A stretch of DNA of 64,000 nt from Alterisphingorhabdus sp038748365 (lineage in GTDB: Bacteria > Pseudomonadota > Alphaproteobacteria > Sphingomonadales > Sphingomonadaceae), in the NCBI GenBank assembly GCA_038748365.1, contig JBCDIZ010000010.1, positions 1-64,000 of the forward strand. Direction: 5' to 3'. The notes beneath the pieces are model-generated. The model searched no databases and was not told where the DNA came from. It saw only the letters and a program-made list of their open reading frames with translations. Within the stretch, counting starts at the first letter, position 1. Every line of letters starts with the position of its first letter. Position numbers and translations under genes: made by a program. Positions 40,101 to 47,134 of this stretch are shown here, one piece after another.

Positions 40101-40217
40101 CTGAATGTCTTCGGGAGCCTGGGACTGCGCGTATGCCGGCGCAGCAATGAGCGACAAGCTTAATACGAGCGGCGCTGCGCCTGTCTTAAGCTGTTGAGCA
40201 AAGTCCTGTTTTTTCAC
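37155..40217 (-). CDS. TonB-dependent outer-membrane receptor (second of two)
   Basis: A 1020-aa receptor paralogous to the neighbouring one. It has a signal peptide (PLVLSLSLIAAPAYAQ), a TonB-box-like DPIVVTGTLI, and plug motifs VNLRNLGPQRNLVLLDGKRFVP and GGATTTYGADAVSGVVNFVTRRDF. The barrel ends in RRFAASARLRF with a C-terminal Phe. The plug block and barrel ends are shared with the first receptor, but the mid-barrel loops differ, suggesting different substrates. A long non-coding leader lies upstream. Confidence 0.93.
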   Translation of the reverse strand: MKKQDFAQQLKTGAAPLVLSLSLIAAPAYAQSQAPEDIQEAEDDEFASDDPIVVTGTLIQNPSIESTSPVGVISAEELELRQTNLAEDFLRQLPASVPSTGSAVNNGNGGAAFVNLRNLGPQRNLVLLDGKRFVPANFTGQVDLNSIPLAVLERTDVLTGGATTTYGADAVSGVVNFVTRRDFAGLDINASSQITEQGDGAIFRVDATIGANFDDGRGNAVFSVGYQSADEVFQGDRDFSVFNVGSFTGNPGGSSNAVPATVNGPGTGGLLQLNEAGTDLVPFDRPFNFNPFNIFQTPFERFNIFGSARYEISDGIEVYTQGTFSRNRVSTIIAPGGSFFNAYQLNLNNPFIPTAVANTFCQGLGPVDANGDPTPLSDAACQAGINTPFGATLPDGTANPDYQEFTVAALRRRTVEAGTRDSEFTTTLFNIVAGVRGDITDYIQFDVSGTYGESDNTQRQTGFARRTNLQQSLLALPDGTCIDPSNGCVPINLFGTLGNLGSQEAIDFVFDFTQTVANTSTIATLNGTISGDFDGFAIAETPIAFAAGVEYREFTASRVSDDASQTPGEVVGGGGADPNIDGGYDVLDVFGELVVPLIEGQSFAEELVLEAGVRFSDYSTAGTEWTWKVGGQWTPVIGLTFRGNFQRAARAPNIGELFLPQNTGLDNLGNDPCQGPVAPTGNILDACLAQVAPGSAGAQAIINGQVQSPADEGAGQVNVTTGGNPNLGTEQAETWTVGAVIQPESIPGLTVTIDYWNITITDAITNPTVGDVLDACFDNPSATAEACQIDRISRNPLTGGLVGSPDTTLGLFQTLSNLGRIETDGIDLGINYSTDLTDNIALNAFFNGTWTNSNRFQATPSSLNRECVGFFSVNCGLEGSPQSEFAFNQRTSLIFDDEFTVSLFWRFLSGLDYEPAQFASDLAAAEADVDCVDPLGADPGGCIVEEDFRFIPDEHYFDLTLQWDATENLQLTFTVQNLFDNQPHVVGSDVGATAFNSGNVFPSSYDALGRRFAASARLRF

Positions 40218-40756
40218 GTAAATTTCCCCTTATGGTTATTCAATGCAGTATGCGACAAGCGAATCTTTCTGTGTCACAAAGCTAATATATTTGGCCATCA
40301 TTCGGTTGTTTTTCCCTAAAAAACTAACCTGATAGGAATGGCCTACTACCCACACTTTGAATGTGCCCCGGCATTCGTGCTCTGTAAAGCGTACAGGCTT
40401 GAGGGTTGGCACTTTCACGTGCCGGTGAGACAAAATTGCAACATTTGTGTCGGATGTGGAACATTGTAATGCAGAGGGTCATCGCAGCGAAAAAAACTAG
40501 CATTGTTGCGGTTTTGTTGCAATGTAGCTCGCAAATATGCGAGCGTTTGGGCACCAGCCAGCTCATAGCCTCATCAAATAATTGCTAGGCAGTCATTTAT
40601 GTTGCAGAATACGTCGGTTTTTCCACTCAGCTTTGTTTTGGCTTGAGGAAGAACGCTGCTAAATGGCTGGAAGATAAATTGCGCTTTGCCAATCAACGTT
40701 TCGGCATCTATCTAAGTCTAGAACGCGGCGATCAGACGAAACCTTTGGAGAAACTG
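40218..40756. other. long non-coding region upstream of the second TonB receptor
   Basis: No convincing gene in 539 bp. It holds several GTTGCA/TGCAAC words with A- or T-tracts (minus-strand CATTGCAACAAAACCGCAAC and AATGTTGCAATTTTG) and a CTCGCAAATATGCGAG palindrome near 40530-40545. These may be regulatory sites for the receptor gene or for the divergent 40757 gene. Confidence 0.45.
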
Positions 40757-41302
40757 ATGAAGAAGCCCAAATCTGCATTTCTCGGTATGCTCGGAGTTGC
40801 TTCTATCGTACCCCTCTACCTTTGCTCACCAGCTAATGCGCAAGAGCGTGAGGGTATCGATAACGCCGATGCTTCTCAGGCTCTTTATGCTTGTCTCGAC
40901 ATCGAAAATGATATGCAAAGGCTGGCCTGTTATGACAGGGAAGTTCAATCCTTCAGCCAGGCGCAGAATTCTGGTGAGGTCATTGTCGCAGAGCGTAAGG
41001 ATGTGGAGCAGGCTAGGCGTGAGCTTTTCGGATTAAGTCTCAGCGAGAACCCGCTATTTGCCGATAAGGATGATGAAGGGGTGAACAGTATCACCGCAAC
41101 GGTGACCGCTGTGCGGCAAACGCGCGATGGCAAGTGGATAATGGCCTTAGATACAGGCGCAAGGTGGATTCAGACTGAAGCCAGACGGACACGCCGCGGG
41201 CCGAGAGACGGCGATGTTGTCGAAATCTCGCGTGGCACATTCGGCGCTTTCATCGCCAGGCCTGAAGGCGGTCGATCATTCAAGGTCAAGCGACTCAACT
41301 AG
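40757..41302 (+). CDS. exported protein of unknown function
   Basis: A 181-aa exported protein (signal FLGMLGVASIVPLYLCSPANAQ). The N-terminal mature part carries ALYACLDIENDMQRLACYDREV, a two-Cys motif found in many short proteobacterial envelope proteins. An acidic linker and a C-terminal OB- or SH3-like beta domain (SITATVTAVRQTRDGKWIMALDTGARW...VVEISRG) follow. The frame is open to 40643; GGAG before ATG 40757 and the signal peptide decide the start. The role is not known. Confidence 0.72.
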   Translation: MKKPKSAFLGMLGVASIVPLYLCSPANAQEREGIDNADASQALYACLDIENDMQRLACYDREVQSFSQAQNSGEVIVAERKDVEQARRELFGLSLSENPLFADKDDEGVNSITATVTAVRQTRDGKWIMALDTGARWIQTEARRTRRGPRDGDVVEISRGTFGAFIARPEGGRSFKVKRLN

Positions 41303-41316
41303 CGCCTGATTACCGC

Positions 41317-42228
41317 TCAATTCATCGGCCCGGTTAGCAATATCGGATCCAACCGCGCTGCGCCCCATTTCAGGCTCCAGTGCAAATGCGGGCCGGTGGA
41401 GCTGCCGGTGGTGCCGATATTACCGATATATTGGCCTTTGCGGACAGTATCGCCTTCTTTCACCGCGATTTTGGAGAGGTGCAAGAAAGCGCTGTTGAGG
41501 CCCATGCCATGGTCCAGCATCAGCAGATTGCCCTCTAGCGAAAAGGGTTTTGCCGCGGCCAATGTAACCACACCATCGGCGGGTGCGACAATCGGTGTGC
41601 CGGTGGGGGCAGCGATATCTATGCCGGTGTGGTAGCCGCCCGGTGTGCCAGCATAGATGCGTTGATTGCCGAACATGCCGGAGATACGTCCCTTTGCAGG
41701 CCAGACAAAATCCTGTCGCCAGCCTTCAGAATCTGTGTCCATCGCGCGTGCCGCTGCGATCGCTTCTAGTTCGGGTGTGCGGCGGCGTAGCCATGATGCG
41801 CTGGCAGTACGTTTGCGGCGGGGTAGATTAACCCGCTGAATAACCCATTTGCGCTTGGCGATGGAGATCAGCTGACTTTGTTTCGCGCCCGAGGCGAATT
41901 GCGCGGTCAGCAGGGCAGAGGATTCGGCATCGCGGTTAAATGCGACCATGAAATGGCCATCGTCGGCTACTTTTACCGGTTCACCATTGAGCATCAGTGA
42001 GGACACATCGCCCTGCAGCTTCCCCAGTAAAACGCCGCCTTGAATTGAACTGTCGGCGATAACCAGTTTTTCCTGAAAAACCGGCGCTTTCGCAACTGCA
42101 AGCGTTCGATCGACAGGTGCCGAGCGTGCCACTTCTACTTCCTCGGCCTTATCGCTGGTGGCGGCAAAGGCTGTGCCGATCGCTAGCAATCCAAAACCGA
42201 CAGAGAGTGCAGCTATTTTTGGCAGCAT
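41317..42228 (-). CDS. M23-family (LytM) peptidoglycan endopeptidase
   Basis: A 303-aa exported protein (signal LSVGFGLLAIGTAFA) with an N-terminal beta domain and a C-terminal M23 domain. Zinc ligands are the His and Asp of GGYHTGIDIA and the HLHW motif (TGPHLHWSL), with a further His in SAFLHLSK. All are present, so it should be an active peptidase or an amidase activator. Its start overlaps the stop of the DUF2093 gene upstream (ATG...TGA). Confidence 0.9.
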   Translation of the reverse strand: MLPKIAALSVGFGLLAIGTAFAATSDKAEEVEVARSAPVDRTLAVAKAPVFQEKLVIADSSIQGGVLLGKLQGDVSSLMLNGEPVKVADDGHFMVAFNRDAESSALLTAQFASGAKQSQLISIAKRKWVIQRVNLPRRKRTASASWLRRRTPELEAIAAARAMDTDSEGWRQDFVWPAKGRISGMFGNQRIYAGTPGGYHTGIDIAAPTGTPIVAPADGVVTLAAAKPFSLEGNLLMLDHGMGLNSAFLHLSKIAVKEGDTVRKGQYIGNIGTTGSSTGPHLHWSLKWGAARLDPILLTGPMN

Positions 42229-42437
42229 TAGCGGCCTGTCTCCTCCAATGCCGCCTCAACCGATATCTCCGCAGTAGAATAGGGTTCCTGCCGGGTAACG
42301 CTCCAATAGCGCAAGTCTTCCAGCGGGATACGCTCGCCCGAAACGGCACACACAACATGGTCCCCCGAGGACACGATACGGAAGGTGCCGGGCAGATATT
42401 GCAATTTGGCCATGCGGTTCTTGTTTGATAGCAACAT
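42228..42437 (-). CDS. DUF2093 protein
   Basis: A 69-aa protein matching the alphaproteobacterial DUF2093 family: AKLQYLPGTFRIVSSGDHVVCAVSGERIPLEDLRYWSV. No membrane segment or signal is seen. It is coupled to the M23 gene by overlap, and together with xseA this order recurs in Alphaproteobacteria. The function is unknown. Confidence 0.88.
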   Translation of the reverse strand: MLLSNKNRMAKLQYLPGTFRIVSSGDHVVCAVSGERIPLEDLRYWSVTRQEPYSTAEISVEAALEETGR

Positions 42438-42515
42438 ACTGTATCCCTAAAATATTTATGCTGACTATAGCCTTTATAGGTCCGATTGAAAACCGCCTCT
42501 AAATATGCACTGACG

Positions 42516-43994
42516 CTAAAGCAACTTCGGCTGATCCGCATTCTGGGCCGATGGCTTGCGCCGGACTGGCTTTTTGGCGGGCGCAACGGGAGGCGTTTTG
42601 ACTGCGGTCGCCGCACCTTCTATGCGCGCAGCAACGGCTTCATCCGCAAAGTGCAGACTGACCTCACCAGCGGCTTTTGCCGCTTCGCCTGACGCGACAA
42701 TCGCGCCTTTCCTATTGGTCACCTTGGCATAACCGCGTTGCAGCGGCGCATCAGGATGGCATTGTGCCAGCAACCGCTCCAGCGCTGCGAGCCGCTCTGC
42801 ACTGCGTTGCAATGGTGCGGTGACCAACGCCGGGCGCAGTGGCACGCGCGCCAGATCTCGCGCGGCGTTTTCAGTGCGGCGGGTCAACATATCCTGGCTA
42901 AGGCGACCAGAAATTCCATGCAAACGGTCACTGGCGCGTTGATGGCTGAAGCCTAAAGCCCTGCCCAGTCGTTCGCCCTGATCATCAAGCCGCTGCGCAG
43001 CTGGAGCGAACAGTGCTTCGGGTCTGGGCAGTAATCTTGCCCGCTGTTCCAGCCGCTCGGTCGCCAGCGCCTGTTGCCGCCGCACTGCGCGACCTGCTCG
43101 CAGGCCGAGTTCATTGAGCTGCGCCGCAATCTCGGCGCGTACAGGCACCGCCATCTCCGCTGCTGCGGTTGGTGTCGGCGCGCGTTGATCCGCGGCATAG
43201 TCTGCCAGCGTCGTATCGGTTTCGTGCCCAACCGCACTGATCAGCGGGATGGTGCAATCGGCAATGGCACGAACCACCACTTCCTCATTGAAGCTCCACA
43301 GATCCTCAATCGAGCCGCCGCCACGCGCGACGATGACCAGATCAGGCCGGGGAATTTCGTCACCCTCAGCCATATCTGAAAAACCGCGTATTGCCGCCGC
43401 AATCTGCTCTGCCGCACCTTCGCCCTGCACCAGTACCGGCCAGACCAGCACATGGCTGGGGAAGCGGTCGGCAAGGCGATGCAATATGTCACGGATCACC
43501 GATCCGGTGGGCGATGTCACCACGCCTATGGTGCGCGGCAGGAAGGGCAACGGCTGCTTGCGTTCGGACGCGAACAGCCCTTCCTCGCCCAGCCGCGCCT
43601 TCAGCTTTTCAAACAGCTGCATCAGCGCGCCCTCACCCGCCAGTTCCAGCCGATCGATCACAATCTGATATTTGGAGCGCCCGGCATAGGTGGTAATCTT
43701 GCCGGTGGCGACGACATCCAGCCCGTCCTCCGGCGCAAAGCCCAACCGTCCGGCATTACCGCGCCAGATCACGCCATCAATCACCGCCTTGTCATCTTTC
43801 AACGCCAGATAGACATGGCCCGAGGCGGCGCGCTTAAACCCGGAAATCTCGCCGCGCAACCGCACATGGCCGAAACGGTCCTCCACCGTGCGCTTGAGCG
43901 CAGCAGATAATTCGGTGACAGAGAGCGGCGGCGCATTGTCGCCCGCCGGGCTCTTGGCTAACACGGGACCGGAATTATCGGTGGGAGCGGGCAT
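42516..43994 (-). CDS. xseA: exodeoxyribonuclease VII large subunit
   Basis: A 492-aa nuclease subunit with an N-terminal OB-fold (LRGEISGFKRAASGHVYLALKD) and the catalytic core (IGVVTSPTGSVIRDIL, DLVIVARGGGSIEDLWSFNEE, SAVGHETDTTLADYAAD). A long coiled-coil arm follows from about 290, ending with PLQRGYAKVTN and a Lys/Pro-rich tail. The frame is open to 44093, but ATG 43994 matches the family. That start codon overlaps the purD start on the other strand. The small subunit xseB is not in the window. Confidence 0.92.
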   Translation of the reverse strand: MPAPTDNSGPVLAKSPAGDNAPPLSVTELSAALKRTVEDRFGHVRLRGEISGFKRAASGHVYLALKDDKAVIDGVIWRGNAGRLGFAPEDGLDVVATGKITTYAGRSKYQIVIDRLELAGEGALMQLFEKLKARLGEEGLFASERKQPLPFLPRTIGVVTSPTGSVIRDILHRLADRFPSHVLVWPVLVQGEGAAEQIAAAIRGFSDMAEGDEIPRPDLVIVARGGGSIEDLWSFNEEVVVRAIADCTIPLISAVGHETDTTLADYAADQRAPTPTAAAEMAVPVRAEIAAQLNELGLRAGRAVRRQQALATERLEQRARLLPRPEALFAPAAQRLDDQGERLGRALGFSHQRASDRLHGISGRLSQDMLTRRTENAARDLARVPLRPALVTAPLQRSAERLAALERLLAQCHPDAPLQRGYAKVTNRKGAIVASGEAAKAAGEVSLHFADEAVAARIEGAATAVKTPPVAPAKKPVRRKPSAQNADQPKLL

Positions 43995-45270
43995 GAATAT
44001 CCTTTTAATCGGTGGTGGCGGGCGTGAACATGCCCTGTGCTGGAAGTTGGCGCAATCGTCCAATGTCACAAAAATTTTCGCCGCCCCCGGCAATCCGGGT
44101 ATGGCAGAGGATGCGGGCTGTGTGTCGCTGGATGTTGGCGATCATCAAGCAGTCGTCAGCTTTTGCGCAGAAAAAGCGATTGATCTGGTGGTGATTGGTC
44201 CCGAGGCACCGCTGGTCGATGGCTTGGCCGATAGCCTGCGCGCGGCGGATATTGCTGTATTCGGTCCATCAGCAGCGGCGGCGCAATTGGAGGGCTCCAA
44301 GGCGTTTACCAAGGCGCTTTGCGATGAAGCCAATATTCCTACCGCCGCCTATGTCCGTGCTTCCAATATCGCCGAGGCGCGCGCGGCGCTGAGCAGTTTC
44401 AGCCTGCCGGTGGTCATCAAGGCCGATGGCCTTGCGGCAGGCAAAGGCGTGATTATCGCCGAGACCGCAGAGGAAGCGGAAAACGCTATCGGCCATATGT
44501 TTGCTGGCGGCTTTGGCGAAGCTGGTGCCGAGGTGGTGATCGAGGAGTTTCTGGTGGGTGAAGAGGCCAGTTTCTTTGCGCTGACCGATGGCGAAACGGT
44601 GGTCCCCTTCGGCACAGCACAGGACCATAAGCGCGTCGGCGATGGCGATATCGGCCCCAATACCGGCGGCATGGGGGCCTATAGCCCAGCCCCCGTGCTG
44701 ACCGAGGCGCTGCAGGCCGAGGTGGTGGAGAGGATTATCAAACCGACAGTGAAGGCGATGGCGACACGCGGCACACCCTATTCAGGCGTACTCTATGCCG
44801 GGCTGATGCTCACAACCGATGGCCCGAAGCTGATCGAATATAACTGCCGCTTTGGCGATCCGGAATGCCAGGTGCTGATGATGCGGCTGGAAAGCGATCT
44901 AGCAGCGCTGATGCTTACTATTGCAGAGGGTCAGTTGGCTGAAGCGGATGCACCGGTTTTTGCCGATAAAAGCGCGATCACCGTAGTTATGGCCGCCAAA
45001 GGCTATCCCGGCACTCCGGAAAAAGGCGCACCGCTGGATGATCTGGACCATGCCGAAGCGCGCGGCGCCAAAGTGTTTCATGCCGGTACCAAAGTGCAGG
45101 ATGGCCAGCTTGTGGCAAATGGTGGCCGCGTGCTCAACGTGACAGCCACAGGCGACACCTTGGCTCAGGCGCGCGAGGACGCCTATGATGTGCTTGAGAT
45201 GATCGATTTCCCCGGCGGTTTCTGGCGCAGTGACATCGGTTGGCGTGAGATTGCGCGGGACCAGCATTGA
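43993..45270 (+). CDS. purD: phosphoribosylamine-glycine ligase
   Basis: A 425-aa ATP-grasp enzyme of purine synthesis joining phosphoribosylamine and glycine. It begins MNILLIGGGGREHALCWKL and contains GPEAPLVDGLAD, VIKADGLAAGKGVIIA, GPNTGGMGAYSPAPV and IEYNCRFGDPECQ. Its ATG shares two bases with the divergent xseA start codon, so the promoter of each gene must lie within the other's coding region. Confidence 0.95.
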   Translation: MNILLIGGGGREHALCWKLAQSSNVTKIFAAPGNPGMAEDAGCVSLDVGDHQAVVSFCAEKAIDLVVIGPEAPLVDGLADSLRAADIAVFGPSAAAAQLEGSKAFTKALCDEANIPTAAYVRASNIAEARAALSSFSLPVVIKADGLAAGKGVIIAETAEEAENAIGHMFAGGFGEAGAEVVIEEFLVGEEASFFALTDGETVVPFGTAQDHKRVGDGDIGPNTGGMGAYSPAPVLTEALQAEVVERIIKPTVKAMATRGTPYSGVLYAGLMLTTDGPKLIEYNCRFGDPECQVLMMRLESDLAALMLTIAEGQLAEADAPVFADKSAITVVMAAKGYPGTPEKGAPLDDLDHAEARGAKVFHAGTKVQDGQLVANGGRVLNVTATGDTLAQAREDAYDVLEMIDFPGGFWRSDIGWREIARDQH

Positions 45271-45323
45271 CTTGCCCCACCTGCCCCGCGCATATGCGCT
45301 GACGCTTTGAAAAGGGGCAGGAA

Positions 45324-45848
45324 ATGACAATGGAAAACTGGATTCTCATAGCTGTCGCCGCAGCGATCCTCGTGGCGCTTATATTATGGCTGGTACTGCG
45401 ACCCAAGGGTGACGGCACAGTCACTACCGACGATAGTGAAACCCCGGAACTCGACCATGAAAAGACGCTGGATCAAGGCCGCGATGAGCTGGTTATCGAG
45501 AAACAGCCCGAAGCCAAGGCCAATCCCATAGCAGCGATGCCTGCTCCAGAACCTGCCGCTGTCGAGCCTACCAACGAAGGCAAACCAAACATCACCGCTG
45601 CTGTCGGCGAACCGGACGATTTGCGCAAAATCAAGGGCGTCGGCCCCAAGCTCAACACTCTGCTCGGCACGCTGGGCGTCACCCGTTACGACCAGATCGC
45701 CGCCTGGACCGAAGCGGATATCGCCGAAGTCGATGTCTATCTCGGCAATTTCACAGGCCGCATCACTCGCGACAATTGGGTCGATCAGGCAGGGTTCCTG
45801 GCCAAAGGTGACATATCCGGGTTTGAGGAGAAATACGGGAAGGTTTGA
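45324..45848 (+). CDS. membrane-anchored helix-hairpin-helix protein
   Basis: A 174-aa protein with an N-terminal membrane helix (NWILIAVAAAILVALILWLVL), a charged Pro/Ala/Glu linker to about residue 95, and a C-terminal HhH domain of COG3743 type (DLRKIKGVGPKLNTLLGTLGVTRYDQIA...). The HhH fold is related to DNA-binding flap-nuclease domains, but no nuclease residues are evident. Such proteins are common in sphingomonads, often near cell-division genes. The function is uncertain. Confidence 0.82.
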   Translation: MTMENWILIAVAAAILVALILWLVLRPKGDGTVTTDDSETPELDHEKTLDQGRDELVIEKQPEAKANPIAAMPAPEPAAVEPTNEGKPNITAAVGEPDDLRKIKGVGPKLNTLLGTLGVTRYDQIAAWTEADIAEVDVYLGNFTGRITRDNWVDQAGFLAKGDISGFEEKYGKV

Positions 45849-45855
45849 ATTAGGT

Positions 45856-46743
45856 TTAGCCCGGTATCTGGAACCTGATATCGATCCTGTAGTAGGAATC
45901 GATTGCTTCGCCCGAAGCATCAATAGCAGGTTCAAATCTGGCCCTTTTCTTAATCGACCCGCAAACTGCATCATCAAATTCCTTAGGTCGCGTGGTGCGC
46001 TGAATGTGGCAGCCCGTTAGCTGTCCCTCGCGATCAATCATCAGCCTAGCACTGACAATTGCCGGTTGTCTGGAATTCAGCATATCCGTTGGGTAATCCG
46101 AAGAACGTATCCACTTACTCAAATCAACCAAGGGCGTGACTTCCCTTTGCAGGTTTTTGTGTTTTTCCGCGTCCAGCCCCCATGAACTTACGAGCTCATC
46201 GGTACATCGCTCCATAATTTTGAGCGCCTTACCCATTGGACCAGTATCGAGGATAAGCGGTGTTTTAAGAGGGTAGCCAATTTCAATAGAACGAAACGCA
46301 TATTGTAACGCTCTTATTTCCTCATCCGGCATTTCATCAAGAGTCTCTTCAGAGTAAGGCAATCCTGTTGTTGACCCACGAAAAACCAACGCAGGGTCAT
46401 CCCCCGTTTTTCCTCTAAAGAACTCTATCTCAAGATATTCATCTTCGGGTCTGAAACGCAGCTTTGCGGGTTTGCTATGATAACGCGTTCTGAACGGTTG
46501 CCCTGCTAAGGTCATCCAGAATCGGGTAGATGGAGAGTAGCGGCGCATTACCAGCAGCGCGGATTCCTTACCCTCGCCGAACTTACGGTGCAGGCTACAA
46601 ATCTCATCATCAAATCTCGCCACCCATTGGCCGTCAGGTGTGAGTACCACTGGTTCTTTTTTGGCATATGCCGCTTTTGGAATTAGACTGGCAGATGAAA
46701 CAGCCAATCCTAGCATAACAAATTTTGACAAGCGCAAATACAT
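45856..46743 (-). CDS. exported protein with TonB C-terminal-like domain
   Basis: A 295-aa exported protein (signal FVMLGLAVSSASLIPKAAYA). The last 80 residues resemble the TonB C-terminal domain (PAIVSARLMIDREGQLTGCHIQ...FDDAVCGSIKKRARFEPAIDASG) with two Cys. No proline-rich spanning segment or membrane anchor is present, so it is not a classical energy transducer. It is divergent from katG, with 391 bp between. Confidence 0.75.
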   Translation of the reverse strand: MYLRLSKFVMLGLAVSSASLIPKAAYAKKEPVVLTPDGQWVARFDDEICSLHRKFGEGKESALLVMRRYSPSTRFWMTLAGQPFRTRYHSKPAKLRFRPEDEYLEIEFFRGKTGDDPALVFRGSTTGLPYSEETLDEMPDEEIRALQYAFRSIEIGYPLKTPLILDTGPMGKALKIMERCTDELVSSWGLDAEKHKNLQREVTPLVDLSKWIRSSDYPTDMLNSRQPAIVSARLMIDREGQLTGCHIQRTTRPKEFDDAVCGSIKKRARFEPAIDASGEAIDSYYRIDIRFQIPG

Positions 46744-47134
46744 AATGACACCATACAGCAGGTTGGGCTTATTACTTAAAATATTCTCTTATAAAAAATT
46801 GCCTATAAATCAGGCAAAGCCCTGTGATATCTTCGACCGCAATGAGCCTGCTTTAGCGCTAAGCAGTCAGATTTCACTCCAATTTTTCGAAATATTGGCC
46901 AGATTATTTATAGATCCGACAGAGTTGTTGATATTGTATCACACACTACACTCATCGGCTTTCTCACTTATTGTTATAGAGAATTATCATTTTCTCAATC
47001 TGTAACGCGCTGCTAGGTCGCAGCCTACAGATGCGCCTTACCCCACGCAAATGCCAGATAACGGCATCGAGCTGCGGATTCATGCGCTCTTCTTTGAACT
47101 CTCTTGCGATAACTGAAAAAAGTAAGGATTCCTG
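46744..47134. other. AT-rich intergenic region upstream of katG
   Basis: No credible gene in 391 bp. It is AT-rich and separates two divergent genes. The part nearest katG holds a palindromic element around 46977-46996. Confidence 0.5.
46977..46996 (+). promoter_or_regulatory. candidate operator upstream of katG
   Basis: ATAGAGAATTATCATTTTCTC contains inverted arms GAGAA and TTCTC around an AT core (AATGATAAT on the minus strand resembles the Fur-box word). It lies about 140 bp before katG, where an OxyR, Fur or Irr-type regulator might bind. This rests on pattern only. Confidence 0.3.

Noticed and set aside
40236..40433. Small minus-strand frame upstream of the second TonB receptor
   Set aside because: No start signal or motif; the region looks like a regulatory leader.
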